The notes under the pieces: model-generated
The model's database searches: none
Seen by the model: only the letters and a program-made list of their open reading frames with translations
What the model was told of the DNA's origin: nothing
Part shown: positions 11,620 to 21,369 of the stretch, one piece after another
How positions within the stretch are numbered: position 1 is the stretch's first letter
Layout of the letters: each line of letters starts with the position of its first letter
Program-made: the position numbers and the translations under genes
Source: Pullulanibacillus pueri
GTDB taxonomy: Bacteria; Bacillota; Bacilli; Bacillales; Sporolactobacillaceae
NCBI RefSeq assembly: GCF_014639255.1
Contig: NZ_BMFV01000020.1
Location: 16,974-80,973, forward strand
Reading direction: 5' to 3'
DNA: 64,000 nucleotides

Positions 11620-12621
11620 TCATAATAAGAGGTTATCGCGATCGACTGCTCCTGGTGGCTGCTCCATCCATTCATTTTTGATCAGTATTTTAGCACCATC
11701 TACCCCATAAGTTGAAATTTCTGAAGTGAGTTTAACATAATTTAAGCTTAAATCCCGACGGTGACATAAAGAAAGAGATATCCCATAATCTCCAATACAG
11801 GACTCGAGAAGTAAAGCAATCTGGGCCATAATTAGGCGATCAGAAAAGGTCAGTGTATTGGAGGTTGTAACTCCTGTATCCGATCGGACCGGCGTTTGGA
11901 GATCGCTTTCCTTTAAAAAACCAGAAAAAGTCTCAGCGTGCTTTTTAGCGATTTTCTTTCCTTTGTTGAGGAAATGTTTAACATCTTCATTTTGTGCAAC
12001 CTGGCTAAAGCCTGTCATTAATGTAGCGATATTATTTTGAGTGGTAAGGTTCATAAAGAGGTTTGACACTTCGCCGCTGGTTAGTGGCCTTTGTTCGCCC
12101 CACCAACCGGCAAGAAATTGTGTTGATTTGATTAACTTATTTTCTTTTGGATAGGGGGTCAGAGGGCAGCGTATTTCCAGGCCCCTTTTAAGAAGAATAT
12201 CGGTTGTTTGATTGAAAAGATCCGCTGTCGTTTCAAGAGATTCTGTAGTATAAGTACGAATATCCTCACGGCTAGACCCACTGAGAAAGGCTCCGTATGT
12301 TGCGAGACCTGTTTTGGTCATATTTTTGATATAGAATAAAAGGAAACTGTCAGTAAAAAGTGGGGGGGCCTCGGGATTATAATCTGAATCCGAATAGCCC
12401 CTTGGAATCGCAATACCTTCATTTTCAAATGTTTGGGAAATAAACTTTAGATGTGAGGTCGATAGCTTGATGGCATGCTTCAAAACGGAAATAATGTCAC
12501 GATCCTTACAATGCCCTAAAAATTGCTTAATAAAGACGAGCGCCATACTATCAGCCATATAATTAGACCACAATCCTTGAATTTCGGCTGCGGTGAGTTG
12601 AGCTTTTGCATTCTGAAACAT
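11620..12621 (-). CDS. DUF3231 family protein, two tandem domains
   Basis: A 333-residue protein made of two repeated helical units, about residues 10-165 and 175-325, each with the DUF3231 pattern (AEIQGLWSNYMADSMA in the first, TSGEVSNLFMNLTTQN in the second). Family members are common in spore-forming Bacillales and form a ferritin-like four-helix fold; the function is not established. I chose the ATG at 12621, preceded by TTGGAG at an 8-nt spacing; the longer upstream frame adds hydrophobic residues unlike the family. It stands alone on the minus strand. Confidence 0.85.
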   Translation of the reverse strand: MFQNAKAQLTAAEIQGLWSNYMADSMALVFIKQFLGHCKDRDIISVLKHAIKLSTSHLKFISQTFENEGIAIPRGYSDSDYNPEAPPLFTDSFLLFYIKNMTKTGLATYGAFLSGSSREDIRTYTTESLETTADLFNQTTDILLKRGLEIRCPLTPYPKENKLIKSTQFLAGWWGEQRPLTSGEVSNLFMNLTTQNNIATLMTGFSQVAQNEDVKHFLNKGKKIAKKHAETFSGFLKESDLQTPVRSDTGVTTSNTLTFSDRLIMAQIALLLESCIGDYGISLSLCHRRDLSLNYVKLTSEISTYGVDGAKILIKNEWMEQPPGAVDRDNLLL

Positions 12622-12805
12622 AAATACCACTCCAAAGAAAAGAATTTCTCGATAATCATAGGATGTAATACCAAGCGAAAAACATACATTTAGAATTGAA
12701 TTTAATGTAAATAAAAGGGATAACACAAAAGAATTGAACCTTTTGCACTAGGTAAAAAGACTCTATAATATGAAGAGGAATTAACAGTTTCTCGTTTAGA
12801 AAGGA

Positions 12806-12844
12806 TTGCTAAGTAAGTCATTTTCTATATAATGAAAAATGACT
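12806..12844 (+). promoter_or_regulatory. Promoter with overlapping inverted repeat upstream of the AsnC-type regulator
   Basis: TTGCTA (12806-12811) and TATAAT (12828-12833), spaced by 16 bp, form a plausible SigA promoter. The -10 box lies inside a perfect inverted repeat, AGTCATTTT (12816-12824) and AAAATGACT (12836-12844). This arrangement suits autorepression by the Lrp/AsnC protein encoded downstream; that link is inference. Confidence 0.4.
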
Positions 12845-13011
12845 GAACATTAGAAACAGTTGAAATGGAAGAGCGTAGTAACAGATGAAGCGCGCTTGAA
12901 GCAGAGAGAAAGAGGGGGTCTCATATTCCTCATCATGAATCTCGAACCATATTTTTACTGTTGATAATGCTAAGGGGGATACTTAGAAGAGTGATAAGTG
13001 GGTGAAAGAAA

Positions 13012-13461
13012 ATGCGTATTGATGATATCGACAAACGAATTTTAGAGCTTCTGACTGAGAATGGCCGCATGTCTTATGTAGATATTGGTAAAGAGCTCAG
13101 CATGTCAAGAGTTTCTGTCCGGGAGCGTGTCAATCAACTGAGTGAAAAGGGAATTATTGAAAAATTTAGTGTTGTCATTAACTCGGAGCTGGCAGGGAAA
13201 ACAGTGTCTGCCTTTTTCGAAGTGGATTGTGAGCCGTCCTCACTCGTTACGGTCGCGGAAACGTTGGTCAATAACCCCGTGGTGGCGAGTTGTTATCAGA
13301 TGACAGGACCAAGCACACTCCATATGCACGTTTTGGTCGAGGACTTTCAAGCGCTTGAAAAATTTATTAACGAGGAAATTTATACACTTGAGGGAATAAC
13401 GCGCGTAGATAGCCATATCTTGCTAAGGCGCTTTAAAAGCAGAAATGGCTTAAAACTTTAA
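13012..13461 (+). CDS. Lrp/AsnC family transcriptional regulator
   Basis: A 149-residue feast/famine regulator. The N-terminal helix-turn-helix covers about residues 3-58 (DDIDKRILELLTENGRMSYV, then KELSMSRVSVRERVNQL). The C-terminal RAM/Lrp effector domain covers about residues 65-140. B. subtilis YwrC is the same family and also lies next to chromate-transporter genes and a GGT homologue, so this is probably its counterpart. The effector is likely an amino acid. The likely targets are itself and the peptide-transport/GGT genes downstream. A ribosome-binding site GGGTGAAAG precedes ATG 13012. Confidence 0.92.
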   Translation: MRIDDIDKRILELLTENGRMSYVDIGKELSMSRVSVRERVNQLSEKGIIEKFSVVINSELAGKTVSAFFEVDCEPSSLVTVAETLVNNPVVASCYQMTGPSTLHMHVLVEDFQALEKFINEEIYTLEGITRVDSHILLRRFKSRNGLKL

Positions 13462-13493
13462 GTGAATGGAAAATCCGATTACTCATTTGTATT

Positions 13494-13534
13494 AAAAGGT
13501 GGAGAATGGCTCAAAGCGATTCTCCACCTTTTTG
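13494..13534 (+). terminator. Rho-independent terminator after the AsnC-type gene
   Basis: A long stem (AAAGGTGGAGAAT with ATTCTCCACCTTT) is followed by T residues, about 33 bp after the stop. Confidence 0.9.
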
Positions 13535-13550
13535 GGTTTTAGGGGATGAA

Positions 13551-13860
13551 GTAAGTTGCGACGTGAAGGCTCTTCTGGCGCTCTTACTTTATTTACGGCT
13601 TAACAACCATTGTGACAGAATTCTCGTCTTTCCGTTATGACTATTTGTGAGTTGTGATATCCCTTTTGTTCATCAGCAGCTCCTTATGTGTGTCCGCCAC
13701 GTTTATTTGTTCGATTTGGGCATGATTCGGGCGCCATTTGAGAGTAATAGCTGTCTTTTGTGAGTGAAGCGCCTCTTATGTACGAGCTCCGTCCGATGTA
13801 TATCCACTCATCCATTACGTCGCACTCTTTATCAAGAGCAACAAAGGGTGAATTTAAAGG
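13551..13860. repeat. Degenerate GTGAG-type repeat tract
   Basis: About 300 bp of non-coding sequence built from diverged short units. Examples are ATTTGTGAGTTG, CTCCTTATGTGTG, GGGCGCCATTTGAGAG and TCTTTTGTGAGTGAAGCGCC. Similar tracts occur near 36.1 kb in the same orientation and near 40.9, 32.2 and 5.2 kb in the opposite orientation. There is no reading frame of interest. Confidence 0.5.
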
Positions 13861-13911
13861 CGAAAAAGAGAAAAAAATCCTAGGGGGTGTAAAGTGCGAT
13901 TGTTAAGACAA

Positions 13912-13925
13912 TGTAAACGCATTCT
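13912..13925 (+). promoter_or_regulatory. Candidate CcpA (cre) site upstream of the peptide transporter
   Basis: The 14-mer TGTAAACGCATTCT matches the cre consensus TGWAARCGYTWNCW at 13 of 14 positions. It lies about 310 bp before the first permease gene, so carbon catabolite control of the transporter/GGT unit is possible. A footprint or ccpA mutant expression test would be needed. Confidence 0.4.
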
Positions 13926-14232
13926 ATTAACTTCGAATAAGTGCGCAATTAATATTTTTCTAAAAATTCCATTGATTATCTGGAGGGATTGACCTATAAT
14001 CTTTTATAAATTAATTTCTTTTGTTAAGTTTATTTGCAATATTAACTTACTTTTGTATGATCTTTTGGTTTTATGAATAACAAAGGGAGAGGAGTAGGTA
14101 AAAAATAGGGATTTTAGTAAAGAGATTGGATAGTCATTTTTAATCATAACTAGACCTCTAGACCAGTAAGAAAGACCTATTGAAGAGAAGGCCATTTCAA
14201 AGGTTTTGGCCTGATGAAGTGAGGTGTTTGTA

Positions 14233-15174
14233 GTGTCAGCATTAATCATTCGTAGATTTATCCAAATGATTTTTTTACTTATTGGGATCTCATTTATTGT
14301 TTTTATCAGTATGCATTTAGCACCTGGAGACCCTGCAAGTATTATCGGGGGGCCGACAGCAACCAAGGCCGATATTCTTGGGATTCGTCAAAGGCTCGGG
14401 TTAGATCAGCCTATCCTTGTACAATATTGGAATTACTTAGTGGGTCTCCTCCATGGTGATTTTGGGGTATCTTTTCAGACACAACGATCTGTGGCGGCTG
14501 AGCTTTTTACTCGACTTCCAAATACGATTAACTTAGCCATTGCTAGCGTTATTGTTTCAGTCATTATTGGTATTCCAGCGGGTATTATTTCCGCGCTTAA
14601 ACAAAATTCTTGGTTAGATGTATTCAGTACCACTTTGTCGCTCGGAGGGATATCCATCCCTAACTTTTGGTTAGGCGCCATGTTAATCCTTGTCTTCGCC
14701 GTTCACTTTCAATGGCTTCCTGTCGGAGGACTGGATGCACCCTTTTGGACATTACAAGGTTTCAAAGAAATGATTCTACCAGCGATAACGTTAGGGACGG
14801 GATCGGCCGCTATGATTGCCCGAATGGGGCGCTCTTCAATGCTTGAAATTATACATTCTGATTTTGTACGTACCGCCCGGGCAAAAGGGGTGAAGGAACG
14901 GGTTGTCATTTGGGTGCATTGTTTAAGGAACGCCATGATTCCGGTTATTACCGTTATTGGCTTGAACTTTGGCTTTCTATTAGGCGGGACCATAATTACC
15001 GAGCAAGTCTTCGCGATCAATGGAATTGGGCGTTTGATGATTGAATCCATCGGCTCACGAGATTTCCCAATGGTTCAAGGTGCCGTGTTACTCGTCGCCG
15101 CCATTTTCGTCTTTGTGAACTTAGTCGTCGATATTGTTTACGCGTTGATCGATCCTCGGATTAATTATGATTAA
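14233..15174 (+). CDS. Oligopeptide ABC transporter permease (DppB/OppB type)
   Basis: First permease of a peptide importer. The 313-residue protein has the DppB N-terminus RRFIQMIFLLIGISFIVF with LAPGDPA, about six transmembrane helices, and the EAA-type loop VRTARAKGVKERVVIWVHC that contacts the ATPases. I chose GTG 14233, 7 nt after GAGGTG. It is followed by the second permease, the binding protein and two ATPases in the same direction. Substrate is not visible from the sequence; the downstream GGT gene suggests gamma-glutamyl or glutathione-type peptides. Confidence 0.93.
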   Translation: MSALIIRRFIQMIFLLIGISFIVFISMHLAPGDPASIIGGPTATKADILGIRQRLGLDQPILVQYWNYLVGLLHGDFGVSFQTQRSVAAELFTRLPNTINLAIASVIVSVIIGIPAGIISALKQNSWLDVFSTTLSLGGISIPNFWLGAMLILVFAVHFQWLPVGGLDAPFWTLQGFKEMILPAITLGTGSAAMIARMGRSSMLEIIHSDFVRTARAKGVKERVVIWVHCLRNAMIPVITVIGLNFGFLLGGTIITEQVFAINGIGRLMIESIGSRDFPMVQGAVLLVAAIFVFVNLVVDIVYALIDPRINYD

Positions 15175-15203
15175 GAACAACATGAAGGAGAAGGGGTGAA
15201 AAG

Positions 15204-16103
15204 ATGCAACCGGAAGTGACACAAGCAGATGTAGTGATACCTGAGCCTAAGAAAGCAAGTCATAAGATAAGTCAAACGTTTAAGAAACTCTTGAAATATA
15301 AACTTGCCGTTGTCGGCTTAATCATAATTGGCATTCAAATAGTGATGGCTTTAGGCGCAAATTGGTTAACAAGCTATGATCCGCTCACTCAAAATTTATC
15401 GTTAGTGAATGCACCACCAGGTAGTGCGGGCCATTGGCTAGGGACCGACAATTATGGCAGGGACATGTGGAGTCGTTTGTTATATGGTGCAAGAATTTCT
15501 CTTATTGTTGGCTTCATTTCCGTAGTTGTGGGGACTTTCTTTGGTGTTTTGCTAGGACTCCTAGCAGGTTATTACAAATTTTTAGATGGACTGATTATGA
15601 GATTGTCGGATTTGATGTTTGCATTCCCTGGTATTTTACTTGCGTTATTAATTGTTGCAGTCCTAGGTTCAAGTCTTACGAACGTCGTGATTGCCATTAG
15701 TATTTGGTCGATTCCAAGCTGTGCCAGAATCGTTCGTGGCAGTGTTCTGAGTGTTAAGAAACAGGAGTATATTACGGCAATGCGATCACTGGGTTCAAGT
15801 GACCGGAGGATTTTATTTAAACATATTTTACCCAACTGTACAGCGCCAATCATTGTCTTTGCCACGATGCACATGGCGACAGCTATTTTATCGACCTCTT
15901 CACTCAGTTTCTTAGGCTTAGGGGCTGAACCAGCAACCCCGGAATGGGGCGCGATGATTGCTGCGGGGCAACAATTTATGTGGCAGGCGCCGCACATGGT
16001 GATTATTCCAGGGATTGCGATTATGCTCGTCGTCTTTGCCTTTAATGTTGTGGGCGATGCGTTAAGAGATTTACTCGATCCAAATATGAAAAAACAGGGG
16101 TAG
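15204..16103 (+). CDS. Oligopeptide ABC transporter permease (DppC/OppC type)
   Basis: Second permease of the importer, 299 residues. The OppC-type N-terminal segment has a first helix near residues 35-55, then the motif WLGTDNYGRDMWSRLLYGAR. Five further helices follow, with the EAA loop EYITAMRSLGSSDRRILFKHILPN. ATG 15204 follows GGAGAAGGGG. The gap to the upstream permease is 29 bp and the binding-protein gene follows after 15 bp, so all are one transcription unit. Confidence 0.93.
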   Translation: MQPEVTQADVVIPEPKKASHKISQTFKKLLKYKLAVVGLIIIGIQIVMALGANWLTSYDPLTQNLSLVNAPPGSAGHWLGTDNYGRDMWSRLLYGARISLIVGFISVVVGTFFGVLLGLLAGYYKFLDGLIMRLSDLMFAFPGILLALLIVAVLGSSLTNVVIAISIWSIPSCARIVRGSVLSVKKQEYITAMRSLGSSDRRILFKHILPNCTAPIIVFATMHMATAILSTSSLSFLGLGAEPATPEWGAMIAAGQQFMWQAPHMVIIPGIAIMLVVFAFNVVGDALRDLLDPNMKKQG

Positions 16104-16118
16104 TAGGAGGAGAGCAGA

Positions 16119-17675
16119 GTGAAAAGAATTGGATTCAGTATTTTGGCGTTTTTAGTGCTCGTCGGGATTGTACTAACAGGATGTAGTAGTTCAGGAGCAA
16201 GCGGTGGAAGTGCTTCGAGTGGCGGATCGGGGTCGAGTGGAAAGGCCCAAGAGATGACGTTCGCGCAAACCTCAAAAGTTGTTGGTTTATCTCCCACGAT
16301 GACCAATGATTCCGTTTCGCAAAATGTCCTCAATCAAATTTATGAAACACTCTTTACCCGGGATCCAGAAACAATGGAAATAAAGCCTAACCTGGCAAAA
16401 TCCTATGAGACGCCAGACGATAAGACCTGGGTTATTCATCTGAATAAGGGGATTAAGTTTTCAGATGGAACACCGCTCAATGCCGAAGCCGTTAAATATA
16501 CTTTTGATAAATTAAGAGATCCGAAAACAGGGGCACCAAGAGCTTCGCTTCTATCCGCGGTAGATTCTATCACGACACAGGATGATTTGACGGTCGTCAT
16601 CAAAACGAAAAAACCTTATGGCCCGATGTTAGCCGCTCTTTCCCATGGGAACTCAGCGATTATTAGTCCGACCGCTGATAAAAAACAGGATCTAATGAAA
16701 AAACCCGTAGGATCAGGCCCCTTTATGTTAAAGGAATGGGTTCCTGGTGATCATGTAACCTTGGTCAAGAATCCGGATTATTGGAAGGGTCCAGCAAAGC
16801 TTGACAAGGTCACCTTTAAAGTCGTCCCTGATGTCAATACAGAAATATCGATGCTACAAACTGGGCAGGTTGATTTTATTGAAAATGTCCCCTCTGAACA
16901 ATGGGACCGTGTCCAAAACTTAAAAGGGATTAAAACCACTAAGAAAGCAGGCACTGCCGTCTCTTACTTAGGTTTCAATCTTCGCCGTGAACCGATGAAC
17001 AATCTTGAGTTTCGAAAAGCGATTTCTTATGCCATTGATCGAGATGCCTACGTCAAGCAACTCAATGGCTTAGGAACAAAATCGAATAGTATCATTGGTC
17101 CGAAAATCTTTGGCTACGATAAATCAGCTGAAAGTCTAGGGTATGATTATGACCCTGAGAAAGCTAAACAAATCATAAAAGAAAACGGATGGGACGGAAA
17201 ACAGATTGATCTCCTTGTTGCCAACACAGCCGCCTATATGCAAATGGGGCAAATCGTCCAGGATCAACTGAAAAAAGTGGGGATTAACGCCAAAATACGG
17301 ACGATGGAATGGGGAACCTTCCTCGATGTCAGTAAGCAAGATAAGTTTGATATGACCTTCCTAGGGTGGTCCAATAGCACGGCCGATGGCAGCGAACTTC
17401 TCTATCCGAACCTTGGGGGAGATAACATTGGGGCATCAAATGTTGTTGCCTTTAACAACAAAAAATTTAACACATTAGTCGATGAATCTCGTTATACCGT
17501 GGACCAGGATGTGCGGAAGGAAAAATTAAAAAAAGCGAATGAGCTCGCGATAAAACAGGCCCCGTGGGTTGTGATGGACCATGGTGTTGTGACAGGTGCT
17601 TATAAAGACGATATAGAAGGGATCGATATTCTCCCAACAGGGGATTGGTTCTTATACAACGTCTCAAGAAAGTAG
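16119..17675 (+). CDS. Peptide ABC transporter substrate-binding lipoprotein
   Basis: A 518-residue family-5 extracellular solute-binding protein. It has a lipoprotein signal with the lipobox LTGC near residue 22, an S/G-rich linker, and the SBP_bac_5 features YETLFTRDPETMEIKPNLA and WVIHLNKGIKFSDGTPLNAE. It captures peptides outside the membrane and delivers them to the two permeases. The start is GTG 16119 after AGGAGGAGAG. Position between permease and ATPase genes supports the role. The ligand is not readable by eye. Confidence 0.93.
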   Translation: MKRIGFSILAFLVLVGIVLTGCSSSGASGGSASSGGSGSSGKAQEMTFAQTSKVVGLSPTMTNDSVSQNVLNQIYETLFTRDPETMEIKPNLAKSYETPDDKTWVIHLNKGIKFSDGTPLNAEAVKYTFDKLRDPKTGAPRASLLSAVDSITTQDDLTVVIKTKKPYGPMLAALSHGNSAIISPTADKKQDLMKKPVGSGPFMLKEWVPGDHVTLVKNPDYWKGPAKLDKVTFKVVPDVNTEISMLQTGQVDFIENVPSEQWDRVQNLKGIKTTKKAGTAVSYLGFNLRREPMNNLEFRKAISYAIDRDAYVKQLNGLGTKSNSIIGPKIFGYDKSAESLGYDYDPEKAKQIIKENGWDGKQIDLLVANTAAYMQMGQIVQDQLKKVGINAKIRTMEWGTFLDVSKQDKFDMTFLGWSNSTADGSELLYPNLGGDNIGASNVVAFNNKKFNTLVDESRYTVDQDVRKEKLKKANELAIKQAPWVVMDHGVVTGAYKDDIEGIDILPTGDWFLYNVSRK

Positions 17676-17686
17676 GGGAGCGTAAA

Positions 17687-18679
17687 ATGACGGACATTCT
17701 ACAAATCGAAAATTTGAATATCCATTTTAGAACGGCTGAGGGCTCCCTCTCCGCCGTTCACGACCTTTCTTTTTCAGTAAAAAAGGGAGAAACTGTTTGT
17801 GTTGTCGGTGAATCGGGCTGTGGTAAAAGTATCAGTGCCTTATCCATAATGGGATTGCTCCCAGAAAATGGGCATATTGCCCAAGGGAAGATCCTATTCG
17901 AGGGGACCGATCTGCTCAGCTTAAAGCCAGACCAAATGCGTAAGATGAGAGGGAATAAAATATCGATGGTATTTCAAGAACCGATGACAGCTCTTAATCC
18001 TGTGTTCACGATAGGCTATCAGCTCCGCGAGCCCTTAAGAATACACCAAGGTTTCAGTAAAAAGCAGGCACATGTCAAAGGGATCGAGCTTTTAAAGCAA
18101 GTCGGACTTTCTCTTCCGGAACAAAGAATGAAGCAGTATCCTCATGAATTGAGCGGGGGTATGAGACAACGGGTCATGATTGCAATGGCGTTAGCGTGCC
18201 ACCCGCAAATCCTGATTGCTGATGAACCAACAACAGCTCTGGATGTGACAATTCAAGCTCAAATCCTTGATTTAATTAATGACATGAAAGAACAGTTAGG
18301 GACGAGTGTGGTCATGATTACGCATGATATGGGAGTGGTCGCTGAAACAGCCGATCGCGTCGTTGTCATGTATGCTGGAGAAATTGTAGAAGAGGGGGAT
18401 GTGGAAACGGTTTTTAATGACCCCCAGCATCCTTATACCAAAGGGCTTTTAGCCTCCGTTCCCAAGGTGGAGGGTGAACTCACTCAGCTTCAAGCCATTC
18501 CTGGCTCACTTCCTAATTTAGGGGAAGCCATTGTAGGCTGTCGGTTTCAGTCAAGATGCCCTTTCGCGATGGATATCTGTCGCTCGCAAGCGCCCCCTAT
18601 TTATGAAGAAAACGGTCATCAAACGAGATGCTGGATGAAGGAGGGTGAGTCAATTGCCGACAACATTGTTCCAAGTTAA
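17687..18679 (+). CDS. Oligopeptide ABC transporter ATPase (DppD/OppD type)
   Basis: First ATPase of the importer, 330 residues. Walker A is GESGCGKS near residue 40, the signature is LSGGMRQRV, and Walker B ends [12 protein letters not shown]. The C-terminal oligo_HPY region has the cysteine cluster ([10 protein letters not shown]...C...C) typical of OppD/OppF, which can hold a 4Fe-4S cluster. ATG 17687 follows GGGGAG; the longer frame overlaps the previous gene. It overlaps the next ATPase gene by 26 bp. Confidence 0.93.
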   Translation: MTDILQIENLNIHFRTAEGSLSAVHDLSFSVKKGETVCVVGESGCGKSISALSIMGLLPENGHIAQGKILFEGTDLLSLKPDQMRKMRGNKISMVFQEPMTALNPVFTIGYQLREPLRIHQGFSKKQAHVKGIELLKQVGLSLPEQRMKQYPHELSGGMRQRVMIAMALACHPQILIADEPTTALDVTIQAQILDLINDMKEQLGTSVVMITHDMGVVAETADRVVVMYAGEIVEEGDVETVFNDPQHPYTKGLLASVPKVEGELTQLQAIPGSLPNLGEAIVGCRFQSRCPFAMDICRSQAPPIYEENGHQTRCWMKEGESIADNIVPS

Positions 18680-19637
18680 AAATGTCAAAAAACATTACCC
18701 AATTAAGGGCGGCATACTGCGGCGAACCAAAAGTGAAGTGAAAGCAGTAAATGGGGTCTCGCTTGAGATTACTAAAGGAGAGACACTAGGTGTTGTTGGT
18801 GAATCGGGGTGTGGGAAGTCCACGCTAGGACGCGCGATATTAGGACTCGAACCTTTAACGGAGGGACAATTAATTTTTGCAGACCAGGACATTACACAGC
18901 TTTCAAGAAGGCAGTTAAAACCCTTTAAACGTGAAATGCAGATGATTTTTCAAGATCCTTATGCCTCCTTAAATCCTCGGCAAAGAATTGGGGCTGCTAT
19001 TGAAGAGGCGATTAAAATCCATAACCCTATGAATGCGAAACAAAGACGGGAAAAAGTCCTTTCTTTATTAGAAGAAGTCGGTTTGAAGCGAGAGCATTAT
19101 GGGCGGTTCCCACACGAGTTTAGTGGCGGCCAACGGCAACGGATCGGGATTGCCCGGGCATTAGCCTTACAGCCGTCATTTATTGTATGTGATGAGGCGG
19201 TATCAGCCCTGGATGTATCCGTACAAGCGCAAGTACTAAATCTCCTTAAAAAGCTACAAAGCAAATATGAACTGACTTATCTGTTTATCTCTCATGATTT
19301 GGGTGTTGTACGTTATATCTCTGATCGGGTATTAGTTATGTACTTAGGGAATATGGTTGAACTCGCCCCTTCTGAGGCTCTCTATGAAAATCCAGTTCAT
19401 CCTTATACACAGGCGCTATTATCGGCTATTCCTCGAACCGTTCCGAATAAGGAAAGAGAAAGGATTAAGTTGATGGGCGAAATTCCAAGTCCGACAGATC
19501 CTCCGAAAGGCTGTGCTTTCCATACCCGTTGCCCTATCGCAACAGAATTATGTAGCCAAAGTAAACCCGAATGGCGAGCCGTTGGCGAGGGACATTATGC
19601 CGCCTGCCACTACGTGGGTGAAGAGCTTAATGCTTGA
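18654..19637 (+). CDS. Oligopeptide ABC transporter ATPase (DppF/OppF type)
   Basis: Second ATPase of the importer, 327 residues. Walker A is GESGCGKST, the signature FSGGQRQRIGIARAL and Walker B IVCDEAVSALD. The C-terminal oligo_HPY cysteine motif (GCAFHTRCPIA) is present. I chose TTG 18654, 8 nt after AAGGAGGG; the in-frame GTG at 18645 overlaps that site. The start lies inside the 3' end of the preceding ATPase gene, which indicates translational coupling. Confidence 0.92.
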   Translation: MPTTLFQVKNVKKHYPIKGGILRRTKSEVKAVNGVSLEITKGETLGVVGESGCGKSTLGRAILGLEPLTEGQLIFADQDITQLSRRQLKPFKREMQMIFQDPYASLNPRQRIGAAIEEAIKIHNPMNAKQRREKVLSLLEEVGLKREHYGRFPHEFSGGQRQRIGIARALALQPSFIVCDEAVSALDVSVQAQVLNLLKKLQSKYELTYLFISHDLGVVRYISDRVLVMYLGNMVELAPSEALYENPVHPYTQALLSAIPRTVPNKERERIKLMGEIPSPTDPPKGCAFHTRCPIATELCSQSKPEWRAVGEGHYAACHYVGEELNA

Positions 19638-19688
19638 TCGATAAAAAATGAATCCTACAGAGACTTAATCATTGAGAGGAGTGGAAGT

Positions 19689-21302
19689 ATGTTGGGATTT
19701 GATCCTAATTGTCATCCCTATGCTATGAAACGCGGCCCTGTTTATGCGAAAAACGGGATGGTGGCTACGTCGCAACCCCTTGCGGCACAAGCGGGACTAG
19801 AAATTTTGCAAAAGGGAGGAAATGCGATTGATGCCGCGATCGCCACAGCCGCCTGTCTAACGGTGGTAGAACCCACTTCGAACGGGATCGGTAGCGATGC
19901 CTTTGCATTAATTTGGACAAAAGGGGCTTTGCACGGCTTAAACGCAAGTGGGCCAGCCCCTCAAGAGCTCTCCATCGAAGCTGTCAAAGCCAGGGGCCAC
20001 GAAACAATGCCTGCACATGGTTTGACGCCCGTCACAGTCCCGGGCGCACCGGCTGCTTGGGCAGAATGCTCCCGTACATTTGGTCGCCTGCCTTTGCGTG
20101 AGACACTGGCTCCTGCAATTCGCTATGCTGAAGAAGGTTATCCTTTATCGCCGGTTCTTGGAAAGTTTTGGGGCAGGGCTTATCGCTCATTTAAGCAGCG
20201 CTTAACGGATGAGGTCTTTTCTCATTGGTTTGAAACATTTGCGCCAAAGGGCAGAGCGCCTAAAGTCGGAGAGATGTGGCAGTCCCCTGACCATGCTAAA
20301 ACCTTGCGCGAGATCGCAGACACAGAGGCTGAATCCTTCTATAGAGGGGCATTAGCAGATAAAATAGATGCCTTTTCCCGCAAGTACAATGGTTTTATAA
20401 GGAAAGAGGATTTAGCGGCCTTTTCCCCGGAATGGGTTAAACCGATTTCCATCCATTATAAAGGATATGATGTTTGGGAGATCCCCCCCAATGGTCAAGG
20501 GCTTATCGCTTTAATGGCACTGAATATTCTCCAAGACTTGGATTTTCCTGAAAAGGACCATGTGGAGACATTCCATAAGCAAATTGAAGCTTTGAAGCTC
20601 GCCTTCGCCGATGGAAATAAATATATTACTGATGGACGCTTTATGAAGCAATCCATTGAAGGATTACTATCAAAAGAGTATGGGGCGACAAGACGGGCGT
20701 TAATAGGCGAAGACGCACTAACTCCAGCAGCAGGTGAACCGCCAAAAGGCGGCACAGTCTATCTAGCAACGGCCGATGGCGAAGGCAATATGGTGTCCTT
20801 TATCCAAAGTAATTATATGGGCTTTGGTTCTGGTATCGTCATCCCAGGCACAGGGATTGCACTGCAAAACCGTGGCCACAACTTTTCAATGGATCCGAAT
20901 CATGAAAATGCTTTAACCCCTGGAAAACGCACTTATCATACAATTATTCCTGGCTTTTTAACTCAAGAAGGGCAGCCCATCGGTCCTTTTGGGGTCATGG
21001 GCGGCTTTATGCAGCCTCAAGGCCATTTGCAGGTAATCATGAATACGATAGATTTTCAGCTTCATCCCCAAGCGGCACTCGATGCGCCCCGTTGGCAGTG
21101 GATGCGTGATAAAACGGTGGAAGTAGAACCAACTTTTCCACACCATCTCGCCCAAGCATTAGCAGACCGAGGGCATGATATCCGGATTGCCCTTGAACCG
21201 AATGGTTTTGGTCGTGGGCAAATCATTTGGTATGACCAAGAAACAGGGTCCCTTGTCGGGGGTACAGAGTCGCGAACCGATGGACATATTGCCGCTTGGT
21301 AG
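19689..21302 (+). CDS. ggt: Gamma-glutamyltransferase family protein (YwrD type)
   Basis: An Ntn-type gamma-glutamyltranspeptidase, 537 residues, that would cleave gamma-glutamyl bonds such as that of glutathione. The N-terminal part has the family segment GGNAIDAAIATAACLTVVEP. The autocatalytic threonine is in PKGGTVYLATADGEGNMVSF around residue 355, which starts the small subunit. There is no signal peptide, unlike secreted GGT, so a cytoplasmic enzyme acting on imported peptides is likely. It lies 51 bp after the ATPase gene. ATG 19689 follows GAGAGGAG. Confidence 0.9.
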   Translation: MLGFDPNCHPYAMKRGPVYAKNGMVATSQPLAAQAGLEILQKGGNAIDAAIATAACLTVVEPTSNGIGSDAFALIWTKGALHGLNASGPAPQELSIEAVKARGHETMPAHGLTPVTVPGAPAAWAECSRTFGRLPLRETLAPAIRYAEEGYPLSPVLGKFWGRAYRSFKQRLTDEVFSHWFETFAPKGRAPKVGEMWQSPDHAKTLREIADTEAESFYRGALADKIDAFSRKYNGFIRKEDLAAFSPEWVKPISIHYKGYDVWEIPPNGQGLIALMALNILQDLDFPEKDHVETFHKQIEALKLAFADGNKYITDGRFMKQSIEGLLSKEYGATRRALIGEDALTPAAGEPPKGGTVYLATADGEGNMVSFIQSNYMGFGSGIVIPGTGIALQNRGHNFSMDPNHENALTPGKRTYHTIIPGFLTQEGQPIGPFGVMGGFMQPQGHLQVIMNTIDFQLHPQAALDAPRWQWMRDKTVEVEPTFPHHLAQALADRGHDIRIALEPNGFGRGQIIWYDQETGSLVGGTESRTDGHIAAW

Positions 21303-21369
21303 GAGCGCGCGATATTAAGGTCAATAGATTTGCAGTTCTTAAAAAGATAAAAAAGAGAGTTTGGTGTAT

